This document shows positions 26,074 to 35,002 of a stretch of DNA of 64,000 nt, one piece after another. Below the pieces are notes generated by a model, which was not told the origin of the DNA, ran no database searches, and saw only the letters and a program-made list of their open reading frames with translations. The position numbers were made by a program, and so were the translations under genes. Position 1 is the first letter of the stretch. The number at the start of each line of letters is the position of its first letter. Source of the stretch: Oryzomonas japonica (GTDB taxonomy: Bacteria > Desulfobacterota > Desulfuromonadia > Geobacterales > Pseudopelobacteraceae); assembly GCF_008802365.1 (NCBI RefSeq), contig NZ_VZQZ01000005.1:124001-188000 (forward strand), given 5' to 3'.

Positions 26074-26112
26074 ATCAAATCTGCCACGGAGACACAGAGA
26101 CACAGAGGAAAC
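26074..26112. repeat. GAGACACAGAGACAC intergenic repeat (family C)
   Basis: ATCAAATCTGCCACGGAGAC followed by ACAGAGACACAGAGGAAAC. The same sequence in reverse orientation is at 49212-49245. It lies in the 138-bp nuoI-nuoJ gap. Confidence 0.75.
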
Positions 26113-26203
26113 AAGAATCGAAGGCAGAGCAGGCAGAAAGCCTTTTCCCGAGTATAGTTATTTTTTTGCTGTTGAACGTCCCTGTGGCAAAATGAATTGA
26201 ACT

Positions 26204-26728
26204 ATGGAACAGATCATCTTCTACATACTGGCAGGCGTGGCCGTTATCGGCACGATCCTGGCCATTACCGAGAAACACCCGGTGCACGCCATCCTGTACC
26301 TGGTCACCTCCCTGTTCTCCATCGCGGTGATCTTTTACCTGCTGACGGCGCCCCTGGTGGCGGCCTTTGAGGTGATCCTCTACGCCGGGGCCATCATGGT
26401 GCTGTTCCTGTTCGTGATCATGATGCTCGACCTGGGACACCCGGAAAAGGGGATAGCGCCCCAGTGGCGCCAGTGGCTGCCGGCCCTGGCCCTGGCCGGG
26501 GTGAGCATCGCCTCCCTGGCGGCCGTCATCGTTTCCCGTCATGCATCCGCAGCCGCAGCCGCAGCCCCGGCCCCGGCCCCGGCCCCGGCCCTGCCGATCC
26601 GCGAGGTGGCGCGGCATCTGTTTCAGGATCACGGCTTGGCGGTGGAACTGGTTTCGTTGCAGCTTCTGTTTGCTTTAGTGGGGGCCTTGTATTTGGGGAA
26701 ACAGTCCAAAGGCGGAGAAACAAAATGA
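26204..26728 (+). CDS. nuoJ: NADH-quinone oxidoreductase subunit J
   Basis: Membrane subunit with five expected helices; 174 residues. Recognised from EKHPVHAILYLVTSLFSIAVIFYLL and FEVILYAGAIMVLFLFVIMMLDL, the latter carrying the pi-bulge helix involved in gating. An unusual Ala/Pro run (residues about 115-130) is encoded by GCAGCC and CCGGCC hexamers at 26551-26592. I see no clear Shine-Dalgarno before ATG 26204. The stop overlaps nuoK as ATGA. Confidence 0.93.
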   Translation: MEQIIFYILAGVAVIGTILAITEKHPVHAILYLVTSLFSIAVIFYLLTAPLVAAFEVILYAGAIMVLFLFVIMMLDLGHPEKGIAPQWRQWLPALALAGVSIASLAAVIVSRHASAAAAAAPAPAPAPALPIREVARHLFQDHGLAVELVSLQLLFALVGALYLGKQSKGGETK

Positions 26729-27033
26729 TCGTCCCGCTGGAACATATCCTCATCCTGGCCGGTCTGCTCTTCTTCCTGGGCATGGGGGGGATGCTGGCCT
26801 GGCGGGCCAACCTGATCATGATGCTGGTCTGCATCGAGGTCATGCTGAACGCCGTCATGCTGGTCTTTGTGGGGGGCTCGGCCCGTTGGGGCACTGCGGA
26901 CGGCCAACTGTTCGCCATCTTCATCATGGCCCTCACCTCGGCCGAGGTCTCCCTGGCCCTGGCCATGGTGGTCTACCTGCACCGCCGACGCAAGACGATT
27001 GATACGGACCGGTTCAGCGAGATGAAAGGGTAA
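26725..27033 (+). CDS. nuoK: NADH-quinone oxidoreductase subunit K
   Basis: 102 residues, three helices, MrpC-like. The two membrane Glu of the proton path are visible in VCIEVMLNAVMLVF and ALTSAEVSLALAMVV. ATG 26725 overlaps the nuoJ stop, GGCGGAG just upstream acting as ribosome site. The longer frame back to 26464 is an out-of-frame shadow of nuoJ. Confidence 0.94.
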   Translation: MIVPLEHILILAGLLFFLGMGGMLAWRANLIMMLVCIEVMLNAVMLVFVGGSARWGTADGQLFAIFIMALTSAEVSLALAMVVYLHRRRKTIDTDRFSEMKG

Positions 27034-27067
27034 TCCCGTGGTGAACGGACTTTAAACGAAAGAACCG

Positions 27068-28954
27068 ATGAACATCTACCTCGCCCTCATACTCCTGCTG
27101 CCGCTCCTGGGCGGCCTCTGTAATGCCCTGCTGGGACGGCTGTTGCCGCGCCGCGTGGGTGTGATTGTCGCCTGCGGGGTGATCTGGGGGGCGTTTGCCT
27201 GCGCCGTGCTGGCCTTTGTCGGCTTCACCGGACCGGTGCGGGTGGAGTTGGGCTCATGGCTGGCCGCCTTCAGCTTCCAAGCCCCCATCGCCCTGTACCT
27301 GGACCAGCTCTCCCTTGGCCTGACGTTGATGATCACCTTCGTCTGCGGCCTGATCCACCTCTATTCCGTGGGGTACATGCAGGACGACCCGGCCTGGGCA
27401 CGCTACTTTGCCCTGCTGAACATCTTCGTCTTCGCCATGCTGACCCTGGTGCTGGCCGAGAACCTGCCGCTCCTCTACCTGGGGTGGGAGGGGGTCGGCT
27501 TCTGCTCCTACGCCCTGATCGGCTTCTGGTACACGGAGGAGAAGAACGCCACCGCCGGACGCAAGGCCTTCATCACCACCCGCATCGGGGATACCGCCTT
27601 CGGCATCGCCATCGTTTGGATGTACCAGCTCTCCGGCTCCGTCTCCATCACCCATCTGAACTCCATGGGCGCGCTCATCCCCGCCGCCGTCGTGACAACC
27701 CTCGGCCTGCTGCTGTTGGCCGGCGCCGCCGGGAAATCGGCACAATTGCCGCTGTCGGTCTGGCTGCCGGACGCCATGGCCGGCCCCACGCCGGTGTCGG
27801 CCCAGATCCACGCCGCCACCATGGTCACGGCCGGGGTCTACCTGCTGGCGCGCATGTTCCCCCTGATCGGCTCCTCGGAGACGGTGCGGGCCGCCATCGC
27901 CCTGACCGGCGGCATCACCGCCTTCTACGCCGCTACCTGCGCCTGCTGCCAGCGCGACCTGAAGCGCATCCTGGCTTACTCCACCATCAGTCAGATCGGC
28001 TACATGGTGCTCGGCGTTGGGGTCGGGGCCCTGCCCGGCGCGACCTTCCACCTGCTGACCCACGCCTTCTTCAAGGCACTCCTGTTCCTGGGGGCGGGGT
28101 GCGTCATCACCGCCCTGCACCACCAGCAGGACATCTTCCGCATGGGGGGGCTCAGGACGAAGCTGGCCGCGGTCTACTGGCCGTTTCTGGCCGGGGCGCT
28201 CTGCCTGGCCGGGTTCCCCCTGACCGGCGGCTTTTTCAGCAAGGACGCCATCCTGGGCGGGGTGGCCGCCCAGGGGGGCGCCCTGTACGGCGGCCTGTTG
28301 CTCCTCGGCCTCTTTACAGCGCTTCTGACCTCCTTCTACACTTTCCGCATGGTCTTCGTGGTCTTTCATGGGGAACAGGAACACTCCCTCTCCCCTGGCC
28401 CACTGCCGCAGATCATGACCCTTACCCTCGTCCCCCTGGCCCTGTTGGGCTTATGCGGCGGCCTGCTCAATCTGCCCGCCTATCTGGGGTATGAGGGGGT
28501 TCTGGACGGCTTCCTCGGCTCGATCCCCGGTTTCGGGGGCGTTGAGCAGGCATCCCACGCCGACGAGATCGCCCTGCAGATCGTCGCCGCCACCCTCAGC
28601 CTGGCTGGGCTGGGCCTGGCCTGGTCCCGCTACACCGGCAGCCGCCGGGCCGACGCCCTGGCCCGCGAGGCTACCGGTCCGTCTGGTGCCGGATTCCTCC
28701 TGAACGGCTGGTATTTGGACAACCTCTACTGGGCGCTGGTCATCAACCCGTTCAACCACCTGGCGCGTTTTCTCTGGAAACGGTGGGACGAAGCGGGCAT
28801 CGACGGCACCCTGGACGGCCTGGCCCGCCTCACCGCCCGCCTGGGCGGCTTGCCCGCCGCCTGGAGCACCGGCCGGGTGGCCACCTCCCTGTTCGGCCTG
28901 GCATCGGGAGTGGCCATTATACTGGTTTACCTCGTTTGGGTGACGCTGTCATGA
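27068..28954 (+). CDS. nuoL: NADH-quinone oxidoreductase subunit L
   Basis: Antiporter-like proton-pumping subunit at the distal end of the membrane arm, 628 residues, full length. Key blocks: LYLGWEGVGFCSYALIGFWY (Glu of the pump), AAGKSAQLPLSVWLPDAMAGPTPVSAQIHAATMVTAGVYL (Lys and His), RDLKRILAYSTISQIGYM, THAFFKALLFLGAG. The C-terminal lateral helix region is retained. It starts 34 bp after nuoK, and its stop overlaps nuoM. Confidence 0.95.
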   Translation: MNIYLALILLLPLLGGLCNALLGRLLPRRVGVIVACGVIWGAFACAVLAFVGFTGPVRVELGSWLAAFSFQAPIALYLDQLSLGLTLMITFVCGLIHLYSVGYMQDDPAWARYFALLNIFVFAMLTLVLAENLPLLYLGWEGVGFCSYALIGFWYTEEKNATAGRKAFITTRIGDTAFGIAIVWMYQLSGSVSITHLNSMGALIPAAVVTTLGLLLLAGAAGKSAQLPLSVWLPDAMAGPTPVSAQIHAATMVTAGVYLLARMFPLIGSSETVRAAIALTGGITAFYAATCACCQRDLKRILAYSTISQIGYMVLGVGVGALPGATFHLLTHAFFKALLFLGAGCVITALHHQQDIFRMGGLRTKLAAVYWPFLAGALCLAGFPLTGGFFSKDAILGGVAAQGGALYGGLLLLGLFTALLTSFYTFRMVFVVFHGEQEHSLSPGPLPQIMTLTLVPLALLGLCGGLLNLPAYLGYEGVLDGFLGSIPGFGGVEQASHADEIALQIVAATLSLAGLGLAWSRYTGSRRADALAREATGPSGAGFLLNGWYLDNLYWALVINPFNHLARFLWKRWDEAGIDGTLDGLARLTARLGGLPAAWSTGRVATSLFGLASGVAIILVYLVWVTLS

Positions 28955-30444
28955 TGGCCGATCCGCATCTACTGACCATCCTGGTCTTCTTCCCCCTGGC
29001 GGGCTGCCTGCTGGTGCTGCCGGTTTGGAAGCGTCCTGCGGCCGCGCGGCCGCTGGCCCTGGGGGTGATGACCGGAGAGTTGCTGCTGGCGCTCTGGCTG
29101 TACGCCTCGTGGCAGGGGCTGGCGGCGCTGAAACCGATCCTGCCCGGTTACCTGCTGGTGGAGGACGCGCCGTGGATCGGGGCCTTCGGCATCCGCTACA
29201 CCTTGGGGTTGGACGGCATATCGCTCCTCATGGTCATGCTGACCGCCTTCAGTTTCTGTGTGGCCCTGGCGGTGTCGTGGCGCGCCATCGGCGAAAAGGT
29301 CGGCCTCTTCCTGGCACTGCTCCTGGCCATGGAAACCGGCATCATGGGGGTTTTCCTGGCCTTGGACCTGGCCCTGTTCTACCTGTTCTGGGAGGTGATG
29401 CTGATCCCCATGTTCTTCCTGATCGGCATCTGGGGGCATGGCCGGCACATCTACTCCACGGTCAAGTTCTTCCTCTTCACCATGTTCGGCTCGCTCCTGA
29501 TGCTCCTGGCGATCATCGCCCTGCACCTGCTCCATGCGCAACAGAGCGGCGTGGCCACCTTCGGGCTGCACCAACTGATCGCAACCCGTTTGCCGGCCGG
29601 TACTCAACTCTGGCTGTTCGGCGCCTTTTTCCTGGCATTCGCCATCAAGTTCCCGCTCTTTCCCCTGCACACCTGGCTGCCGGACGCCCATACCGACGCC
29701 CCCACCGCGGGGAGCGTGATCCTGGCCGGGCTCCTGCTCAAGACCGGCAGCTACGGCCTGCTCCGTTTCGGCTACCCGCTCTTTCCCCAGGCGGCCCAGA
29801 CCCTGACGCCGTTATTCTACACCCTGGCCATCGCCGGCATCATCTACGCCTCGCTGGTGGCCTTTGCCCAGGAGGACATGAAGCGCCTGATCGCCTATTC
29901 CAGCATCGGCCACATGGGATACGTGGCCATCGGCATCGCCGCCTGGCAACCGGTGGCCCTGTCCGGCTCCATCATCCAGATGGCCAACCACGGCGTGACC
30001 ACCGGCGCCCTGTTCGCCATGGTGGGCATGCTGGACGAGCGGGCGCACACCCGGGAAATCGGCGCTTTCGGCGGGCTGTGGGGCAAGATTCCGCTCTGGT
30101 CGTTCTTCTTCCTGCTCTTCTCCATGGCCTCGGTCGGCCTGCCGGGGCTGAACAACTTCGTGGGCGAGTTTCTGGTATTGTCCGGCACCTTCACCAAGTC
30201 CCCCCTGGCGGCGGGTCTGGCCTTCACCGGCATCGTCCTGACCCTGGTGTACACGGTGCGGCTGGTGCAGGAAGTGGTCTTTCAGACGGAACGCAAGCCC
30301 TTGCCGCTGGCGGACCTGGATCGCCGGGAGATCTGCCTGCTGGCCCTGCTGGCCCTGCTGGTGATCTTGATGGGCGTGCACCCCGCGCCGCTTCTGGATC
30401 TGATCCACGGACCGGTGAAGATTCTGGTTGGGGGGGCGCCATGA
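28951..30444 (+). CDS. nuoM: NADH-quinone oxidoreductase subunit M
   Basis: Antiporter-like subunit, about 497 residues. Blocks: FYLFWEVMLIPMFFLIGIWG (conserved Glu), FAIKFPLFPLHTWLPDAHTDAPTAGSVILAG (Lys), QEDMKRLIAYSSIGHMGYV, LPGLNNFVGEFLVL. ATG 28951 overlaps the nuoL stop; ATG 28954 next to it is an equal alternative. The frame open to 28783 is a nuoL shadow. Confidence 0.95.
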   Translation: MMADPHLLTILVFFPLAGCLLVLPVWKRPAAARPLALGVMTGELLLALWLYASWQGLAALKPILPGYLLVEDAPWIGAFGIRYTLGLDGISLLMVMLTAFSFCVALAVSWRAIGEKVGLFLALLLAMETGIMGVFLALDLALFYLFWEVMLIPMFFLIGIWGHGRHIYSTVKFFLFTMFGSLLMLLAIIALHLLHAQQSGVATFGLHQLIATRLPAGTQLWLFGAFFLAFAIKFPLFPLHTWLPDAHTDAPTAGSVILAGLLLKTGSYGLLRFGYPLFPQAAQTLTPLFYTLAIAGIIYASLVAFAQEDMKRLIAYSSIGHMGYVAIGIAAWQPVALSGSIIQMANHGVTTGALFAMVGMLDERAHTREIGAFGGLWGKIPLWSFFFLLFSMASVGLPGLNNFVGEFLVLSGTFTKSPLAAGLAFTGIVLTLVYTVRLVQEVVFQTERKPLPLADLDRREICLLALLALLVILMGVHPAPLLDLIHGPVKILVGGAP

Positions 30445-31838
30445 CAAAGGCCGACCTGATGGCATTCATGCCTTTGATTATCCTGGCCGGCGGCAGCGTC
30501 GTGGTCTTACTGGCGGGGGCGGTACGACCGGGGGGATGGCTGTATGAGTTGGCGCTCGCTTTTGTCGCCGCCGCCCTGGTGTGGACGATTGCCCTCCCGG
30601 CAACAGCAGCCATGCCGGGCCTTGCCGTCACCCCCTTCTCCCGATTCTTCGCCGTCTTCCTCGACGGCACCGGTCTGGTTGCCCTGCTGTTGGCCTCCGG
30701 CTACAATAAACGGCGCGGCATCGTGGGGGAGGAGTACCCGGCTACCCTGCTCTTCGCACTGGCCGGCATGGGGGCGGCCTGTGCCGCCAGCGATTTGCTG
30801 ATGCTCTTCCTCGGCCTGGAAGCCTTTACCTTTGCCTTTTACATCCTGGTGGCCGTTGAACGGGATTCGGTCCGGGGAGGCGAGGCGGGGCTGAAATACC
30901 TGCTCAACGGCACCCTGTCTGCGGCCATCCTGGCCATGGGGATCGCGCTGGTCTATTGCAGCCGTGGTACGCTCAAGCTGGCCGAACTGGCCCTGCAAGC
31001 GGCCCCGCCCGAGCCGTTGTTCCTGGCTGGGGTCTGCCTGGTCCTCGTGGGACTGGCCTTCAAACTTTCCTGGGTTCCGGCCCATCTCTGGACCCCGGAC
31101 GTGTACCAGGGGGCGCCGGCGCCGGTGACGGCGCTCCTCTCCACCGCCTCCAAGGGGGCCTCGGTGGCTGCCCTACTTCTCGTGCTGCCTCTGGCGGCCG
31201 TATGGCGCGGCGGTCACGACATCCTCTGGGGCCTGGCGCTCGCCACCCTGGTCTGCGGCAACATGGCGGCCCTGGTGCAGAGCAGCATCAAGCGGCTTTT
31301 GGCCTGGTCATCCGTGGCCCAGATGGGGTATGTGGCCCTGGCCTTTGTGGCCCTGCCGGCCGGTGGGGCACGGGCCGCGCTCTTCTACATCGTGGCCTAT
31401 GCTGCGGCCGGGCTGGCCTCCTTCGGGGCGGTAGCGGTCCTTGCGGATGGCACGGACCGGGACGCCATCGAACAGTACCGCGGCCTGGGCTACCGCAATC
31501 CCCTGGCCGGAGCGGCCCTGGCGGTGGCGTTGTTCTCCCTGGCCGGGATCCCCCCGGCGGCCGGTTTCATGGCCAAGTTCGCGGTCTTCAGCGCCGCGCT
31601 GCGGGCCGGCGAAACCGCCCTGGCCGTGGTCGGCGTTCTTTCTGCCCTGGTGGCGGTCTTCTTCTATCTACGGGTGGTGGTGGCGCTTTACATGCGGCCT
31701 GCCGACGGGATGGAAGCAGCGGTGCGCCCTCTCTCCATCTCCGAGGGCGTCGCCCTGGCCATCCCCACCGCCGCCATCCTCTTCCTTGGACTCTATCCTT
31801 CCCCGCTGCTCGATCTGTTGATCCGGATTTCGAGATGA
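30441..31838 (+). CDS. nuoN: NADH-quinone oxidoreductase subunit N
   Basis: Third antiporter-like subunit, about 465 residues. Blocks: LMLFLGLEAFTFAFYILVA, GLAFKLSWVPAHLWTPDVYQGAPAPVTALLSTASKGASVAALL, SIKRLLAWSSVAQMGYVAL and LFSLAGIPPAAGFMAKFAVF. ATG 30441 overlaps the nuoM stop (ATGA). An open frame extends far upstream to 29025 as a shadow of nuoM. Last gene of the cluster, with a terminator 17 bp after it. Confidence 0.95.
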   Translation: MTKADLMAFMPLIILAGGSVVVLLAGAVRPGGWLYELALAFVAAALVWTIALPATAAMPGLAVTPFSRFFAVFLDGTGLVALLLASGYNKRRGIVGEEYPATLLFALAGMGAACAASDLLMLFLGLEAFTFAFYILVAVERDSVRGGEAGLKYLLNGTLSAAILAMGIALVYCSRGTLKLAELALQAAPPEPLFLAGVCLVLVGLAFKLSWVPAHLWTPDVYQGAPAPVTALLSTASKGASVAALLLVLPLAAVWRGGHDILWGLALATLVCGNMAALVQSSIKRLLAWSSVAQMGYVALAFVALPAGGARAALFYIVAYAAAGLASFGAVAVLADGTDRDAIEQYRGLGYRNPLAGAALAVALFSLAGIPPAAGFMAKFAVFSAALRAGETALAVVGVLSALVAVFFYLRVVVALYMRPADGMEAAVRPLSISEGVALAIPTAAILFLGLYPSPLLDLLIRISR

Positions 31839-31854
31839 AAAACGGCAATACATG

Positions 31855-31888
31855 AAAAAGGCCACCCGAAGATCGGGCGGCCTTTTTG
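31855..31888. terminator. Bidirectional terminator after nuoN
   Basis: AAAAAGGCCACCCG-AAGAT-CGGGCGGCCTTTTT. Serves nuoN and the convergent DUF4337 gene. Confidence 0.92.
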
Positions 31889-31909
31889 TTCCGGGCTGTG
31901 TGAGCTTAT

Positions 31910-32443
31910 TTAGTAAAAGAGCATCCAGGCATCCAGAAAGAAGAACAGCCACCCCAGGTTGCACGCCATGGCGATGTACCAGAGGTAGTGGCGCTTGGTC
32001 AGGCTGGCCAGGGACGAGAGCATGATGGCTATCTGGAGGAAGATGAGAGCGTAGGCGAAGTCCCCTCCCATCTCCTGGGCCTTGAGCTTTGTCTTGGCGA
32101 TCCCTTCCGCCTTGTTCTTGATCTCTTTTTTATCCCCATCGTAGCGCTTGATCTCCTCGCCGTATTTGGCGAGGGTCTTCTCATAGTCGGCGGCCACTTC
32201 GGGCGGCAGCCCCTTCTGGGCATGGTACTGCAACTCCAGCGCCTTCTTGTTCATCTCAAAATTATGCTGCTTGATGCTCTTGGCTTGATAAAAGGCCCAC
32301 TGATCGCTCTCCTGCCCCTGGGCCATGATGGCGCGGGACGAGAACTTCCCCATATAGAGGGTGGTCAGGGCGGCCAGGACCGCCACGATGGCCATGGAGA
32401 GCGCCAGCCATCCCTGCCATTTTTCCTTCTGTTCATCCGCCAT
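31910..32443 (-). CDS. DUF4337-like membrane protein
   Basis: 177 residues. One helix at the N-terminus (WLALSMAIVAVLAALTTLYMG), a long charged helical region (NFEMNKKALELQYHAQKG ... KKEIKNKAEGIAKTKLKAQ), then two helices at the C-terminus (FAYALIFLQIAIMLSSLASLT, YIAMACNLGWLFFFLDAW). This layout and the SRAIMAQGQESDQWAFYQAKSIKQH block match the DUF4337 family, whose function is unknown. ATG 32443 is preceded by GGAGGAGGGTGT. Monocistronic. Confidence 0.85.
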   Translation of the reverse strand: MADEQKEKWQGWLALSMAIVAVLAALTTLYMGKFSSRAIMAQGQESDQWAFYQAKSIKQHNFEMNKKALELQYHAQKGLPPEVAADYEKTLAKYGEEIKRYDGDKKEIKNKAEGIAKTKLKAQEMGGDFAYALIFLQIAIMLSSLASLTKRHYLWYIAMACNLGWLFFFLDAWMLFY

Positions 32444-32539
32444 ACACCCTCCTCCTGCACAATGAAAATTTACGGATGCAAGATAATCATGTCCAAGCTG
32501 TTTGTAAAGAGGCGTATCTAGCAGGCTGTTGAAAAAAAC

Positions 32540-32660
32540 AGGTTGTTCAAAAATAGTCAGATCGTCGCACCCGCAGAAGACCCCGAGGAGGCGTAGCAGC
32601 GCTACGCCGCACGAAAGGGCTTTCGAGGACGGCGGCGAGATGGCTGTTTTTCAGCAACCT
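32540..32660 (-). repeat. Interspersed palindromic repeat, copy A3
   Basis: Same 121-bp element in reverse orientation: AGGTTGTTCAAAAATAGTC at the left end and CTGTTTTTCAGCAACCT at the right. It begins one base after the mqnD stop. GCAGGCTGTTGAAAAA at 32521-32536 is the extra outer module. Confidence 0.92.
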
Positions 32661-32661
32661 C

Positions 32662-33495
32662 CTAGATAAAGAGCGGCGCCGTGGAGGCCGGTATGATGCC
32701 CGCCTTCTCGGCCCGTTCCAGCAGGCAGTGAATGGCCCTGACCCCCTCGTCCCCCAGATCGTTGGAGAAGTCGTTGACATACAGGCCGATGTGGGCCGAG
32801 CAGACCTCTGCGTTCATCTCCTGGGCGTGCTCATGGATGTAATGGGCCGCAGAGGCGGGATTGGCGTGGGAGTAGGCCACCCCGTCCCGCAGGGCGCCCT
32901 CGATGGCGGCGATGGTATCGGCCCCCAGGGAACGCTTGGCGACGATACCCCCCAGAGGGATCGGCAGGCCGCTCTCCCGCTCCCACCATTCCCCCAGATC
33001 GAGCATCTTGTGCAGGCCGAAGCCCTGGTAGGTAAAGCGGGATTCGTGGATGATCACGCCGGCATCCACGTTGCCGCTCAGGACGGCATCCATGATCTCG
33101 TTGAAGGGCATAACCAGGAAGTTTTTCAGGGTGGGATCGAACATGCGCAACAAGAGCAGCGCCGTGGTAAAATGTCCTGGAACGGCGATGGTCTTGCCGC
33201 GCAGATCGTTGGGATCGATGGGGTCCTTTGCCACCAAGAGCGGCCCGCAACCCCGGCCCAAGGCGCTGCCGGAGCGGAGCAGAGCGTACTCGTCGCGGAT
33301 ATGCCCCAGGGCGTGGTAGGAAACCTTGGTGACGTCCAGCTCACCCTTCAGGGCCAACTGGTTGAGGGTCTCCACATCCTCCAGCCGCTCCCGGTAGGAG
33401 ATGCCGCGGGTGTCCACCAGGCCGTGGATAAGGGGGTAGAACATGAAGGTATCGTTGGGACAGGGGGAAAAACCTAGGGTGAGTGGATTACTCAT
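32662..33495 (-). CDS. mqnD: 1,4-dihydroxy-6-naphthoate synthase MqnD
   Basis: Converts cyclic dehypoxanthinyl futalosine to 1,4-dihydroxy-6-naphthoate in the futalosine menaquinone pathway. 277 residues with a periplasmic-binding-protein-like fold. The start LGFSPCPNDTFMFYPLIHG is diagnostic; KVSYHALGHIRDEYALLRSGSALGRGCGPL, IAVPGHFTTALLLL and DAGVIIHESRFTY follow. Single gene; the 33496-33640 gap upstream holds no other gene and no clear promoter. Confidence 0.95.
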   Translation of the reverse strand: MSNPLTLGFSPCPNDTFMFYPLIHGLVDTRGISYRERLEDVETLNQLALKGELDVTKVSYHALGHIRDEYALLRSGSALGRGCGPLLVAKDPIDPNDLRGKTIAVPGHFTTALLLLRMFDPTLKNFLVMPFNEIMDAVLSGNVDAGVIIHESRFTYQGFGLHKMLDLGEWWERESGLPIPLGGIVAKRSLGADTIAAIEGALRDGVAYSHANPASAAHYIHEHAQEMNAEVCSAHIGLYVNDFSNDLGDEGVRAIHCLLERAEKAGIIPASTAPLFI

Positions 33496-33640
33496 GGCAA
33501 CTCCGTTCTATAACTCGGGATCGGGTCCGTCCGCTTCGTTGCGCCCTGTGCGCCCGGCATCCGAACCTTCTACGACGTCATTTGGTTAGTGCGGGGGCAC
33601 ACGGACTCCCTCCGTTTGCCCGGATCGCATTCTCCGGCGG

Positions 33641-34771
33641 CTAAACCAGCATCTTCCCGTCATCGATAAGCACCCGCTCGCTCCCGTCGGCCATGATGGC
33701 CGTCACGGTCGGGTGGTAGAAGACGTAATCCTCATGGAACGGGGCGCTGACCAGGCCGCCGAAGCCGGAGTTGTCGCCTAGGGCGATGTGGATGGTGCCG
33801 AGGATCTTCTCGGCCTCCAGCACATTGTCCGGCCGGCTGGCCTTGTCGTTGGTGCCGATGCCCAGTTCGGCGATGTTCCGGCAGTTGGCGTCCTCGGCGA
33901 ATTTTGCCTCAAGCTTGGCGCGATGCGGGTCCGTTCCCTCGATCCGCGCCACGGTGCCGTTCTCCACGAAGAGACGCAGCGGCTCGTCCAGCTTGCGGGT
34001 CGGCGCCCACTCGATCACCATGATGCCGTGACTTTTGCCCTCCAGCGGCGCAAGATACCCCTCGCCGGCCGGGAGGTTGCCGAAGCAGCCGGGTGCGGTC
34101 AGCAGGCCGTCGTCTCCTCCTGCGTGGCGCCCCTGTTTGCAGATCATCATGTCGGTGCCGTTGGGGCAGGTGACCCGTACCCACTCCGCCCGGTTGACCG
34201 CCGCCACCAGCCGGGCGGTGCGGTCTGCCAGGGCCTGCCAGTCCACGGTCATGGAGCTGTGGAACATGTCCGGGTCGAAGTGGGGCAGGCTGGCGAAGCG
34301 GGTGCCGGTGGCGCAGGCCAGGGCGCGGTAGCGGGTATGGCTGGTGGAGTTGTTGGACAGGGCGATGATGACGTCGGCCACGGCGTGCCGGTGGGCCAGG
34401 ACGATCTCCCGGGCGGCGGCGATCTCGTCGGCTGCGGCCTGCTTCGCCAGGAGCTTTGCCAAGAGCCCCGTCTGTTCCAGTTCGCCGATGGCTTCGGCAC
34501 CGAAGGTCGCCAGCCAGAGCTCCCGGGGCGGCTCGGCTCCCGAGGCAGGGGTGGCGGGGAATTCCACGAAGCCGCCGCTGCCATATGTCCTCGCGGCGAA
34601 TGCCGCCGCCATGCGGGCGGTGGCGTTCAGGCGTACGCGCCGGTCCCGGTCGCTTGCGGAGACCGTTTCGTCGGCGCGGATCGTGTCGCTGAACACCAGG
34701 ACCCGTTCATTGGCCCGGATGCCCATGTTGGTTTCAAAGAGTGAACGAAATGCTTCGTCGAGAGGGTTCAT
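33641..34771 (-). CDS. M29-like aminopeptidase
   Basis: About 376 residues. Begins MNPLDEAFRSLFETNMGIRANERVLVFSD, typical of the leucyl/AmpS-type M29 metallo-aminopeptidases. Candidate metal ligands are in the C-terminal half (GEGYLAPLEGKSHGIMVIEW, AELGIGTNDKA, IHIALGDNSGFGG, APFHEDYVFYHPTV), where Glu, His and Asp residues of this family lie. ATG 34771 has GGAAGGATACGGCC upstream; the frame to 34855 is not needed. Substrate range is not predictable from sequence. Confidence 0.82.
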   Translation of the reverse strand: MNPLDEAFRSLFETNMGIRANERVLVFSDTIRADETVSASDRDRRVRLNATARMAAAFAARTYGSGGFVEFPATPASGAEPPRELWLATFGAEAIGELEQTGLLAKLLAKQAAADEIAAAREIVLAHRHAVADVIIALSNNSTSHTRYRALACATGTRFASLPHFDPDMFHSSMTVDWQALADRTARLVAAVNRAEWVRVTCPNGTDMMICKQGRHAGGDDGLLTAPGCFGNLPAGEGYLAPLEGKSHGIMVIEWAPTRKLDEPLRLFVENGTVARIEGTDPHRAKLEAKFAEDANCRNIAELGIGTNDKASRPDNVLEAEKILGTIHIALGDNSGFGGLVSAPFHEDYVFYHPTVTAIMADGSERVLIDDGKMLV

Positions 34772-34894
34772 GGCCGTATCCTTCCGTTGCTGGGGTGCTC
34801 CTGTCACCTTTCTATAACACAGAATGGCGCAAAGGTGAAACCGCTTGAAAGGCAACGGTATGCAAAGATTTTTTTTCCCTTGATTTCTGGAACA

Positions 34895-34939
34895 TTATTG
34901 TGCTACTCATGCATACTGTATACACTTTACTTATGTAAA
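34895..34939 (+). promoter_or_regulatory. AT-rich control region upstream of sfrB with two small palindromes
   Basis: Possible -35 TTATTG (34895-34900), 18-bp spacer, -10 TATACA (34919-34924). ATGCATACTGTATACA is a partial palindrome and TTTAC-TTAT-GTAAA (34926-34939) a perfect one. Either could bind a dimeric regulator. This is a reading by eye; the promoter match is only moderate. Confidence 0.35.
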
Positions 34940-35002
34940 ATTTAATAATAATTGCAAGAGCTTAACCCCTTGGTTCCCGGGGGCCGGTTTTCGGAGGTTC
35001 GT

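Noticed and set aside
32547-32780. Short minus-strand frame ending in repeat A3
   Set aside because: It is a translated repeat joined to an out-of-frame piece of mqnD.
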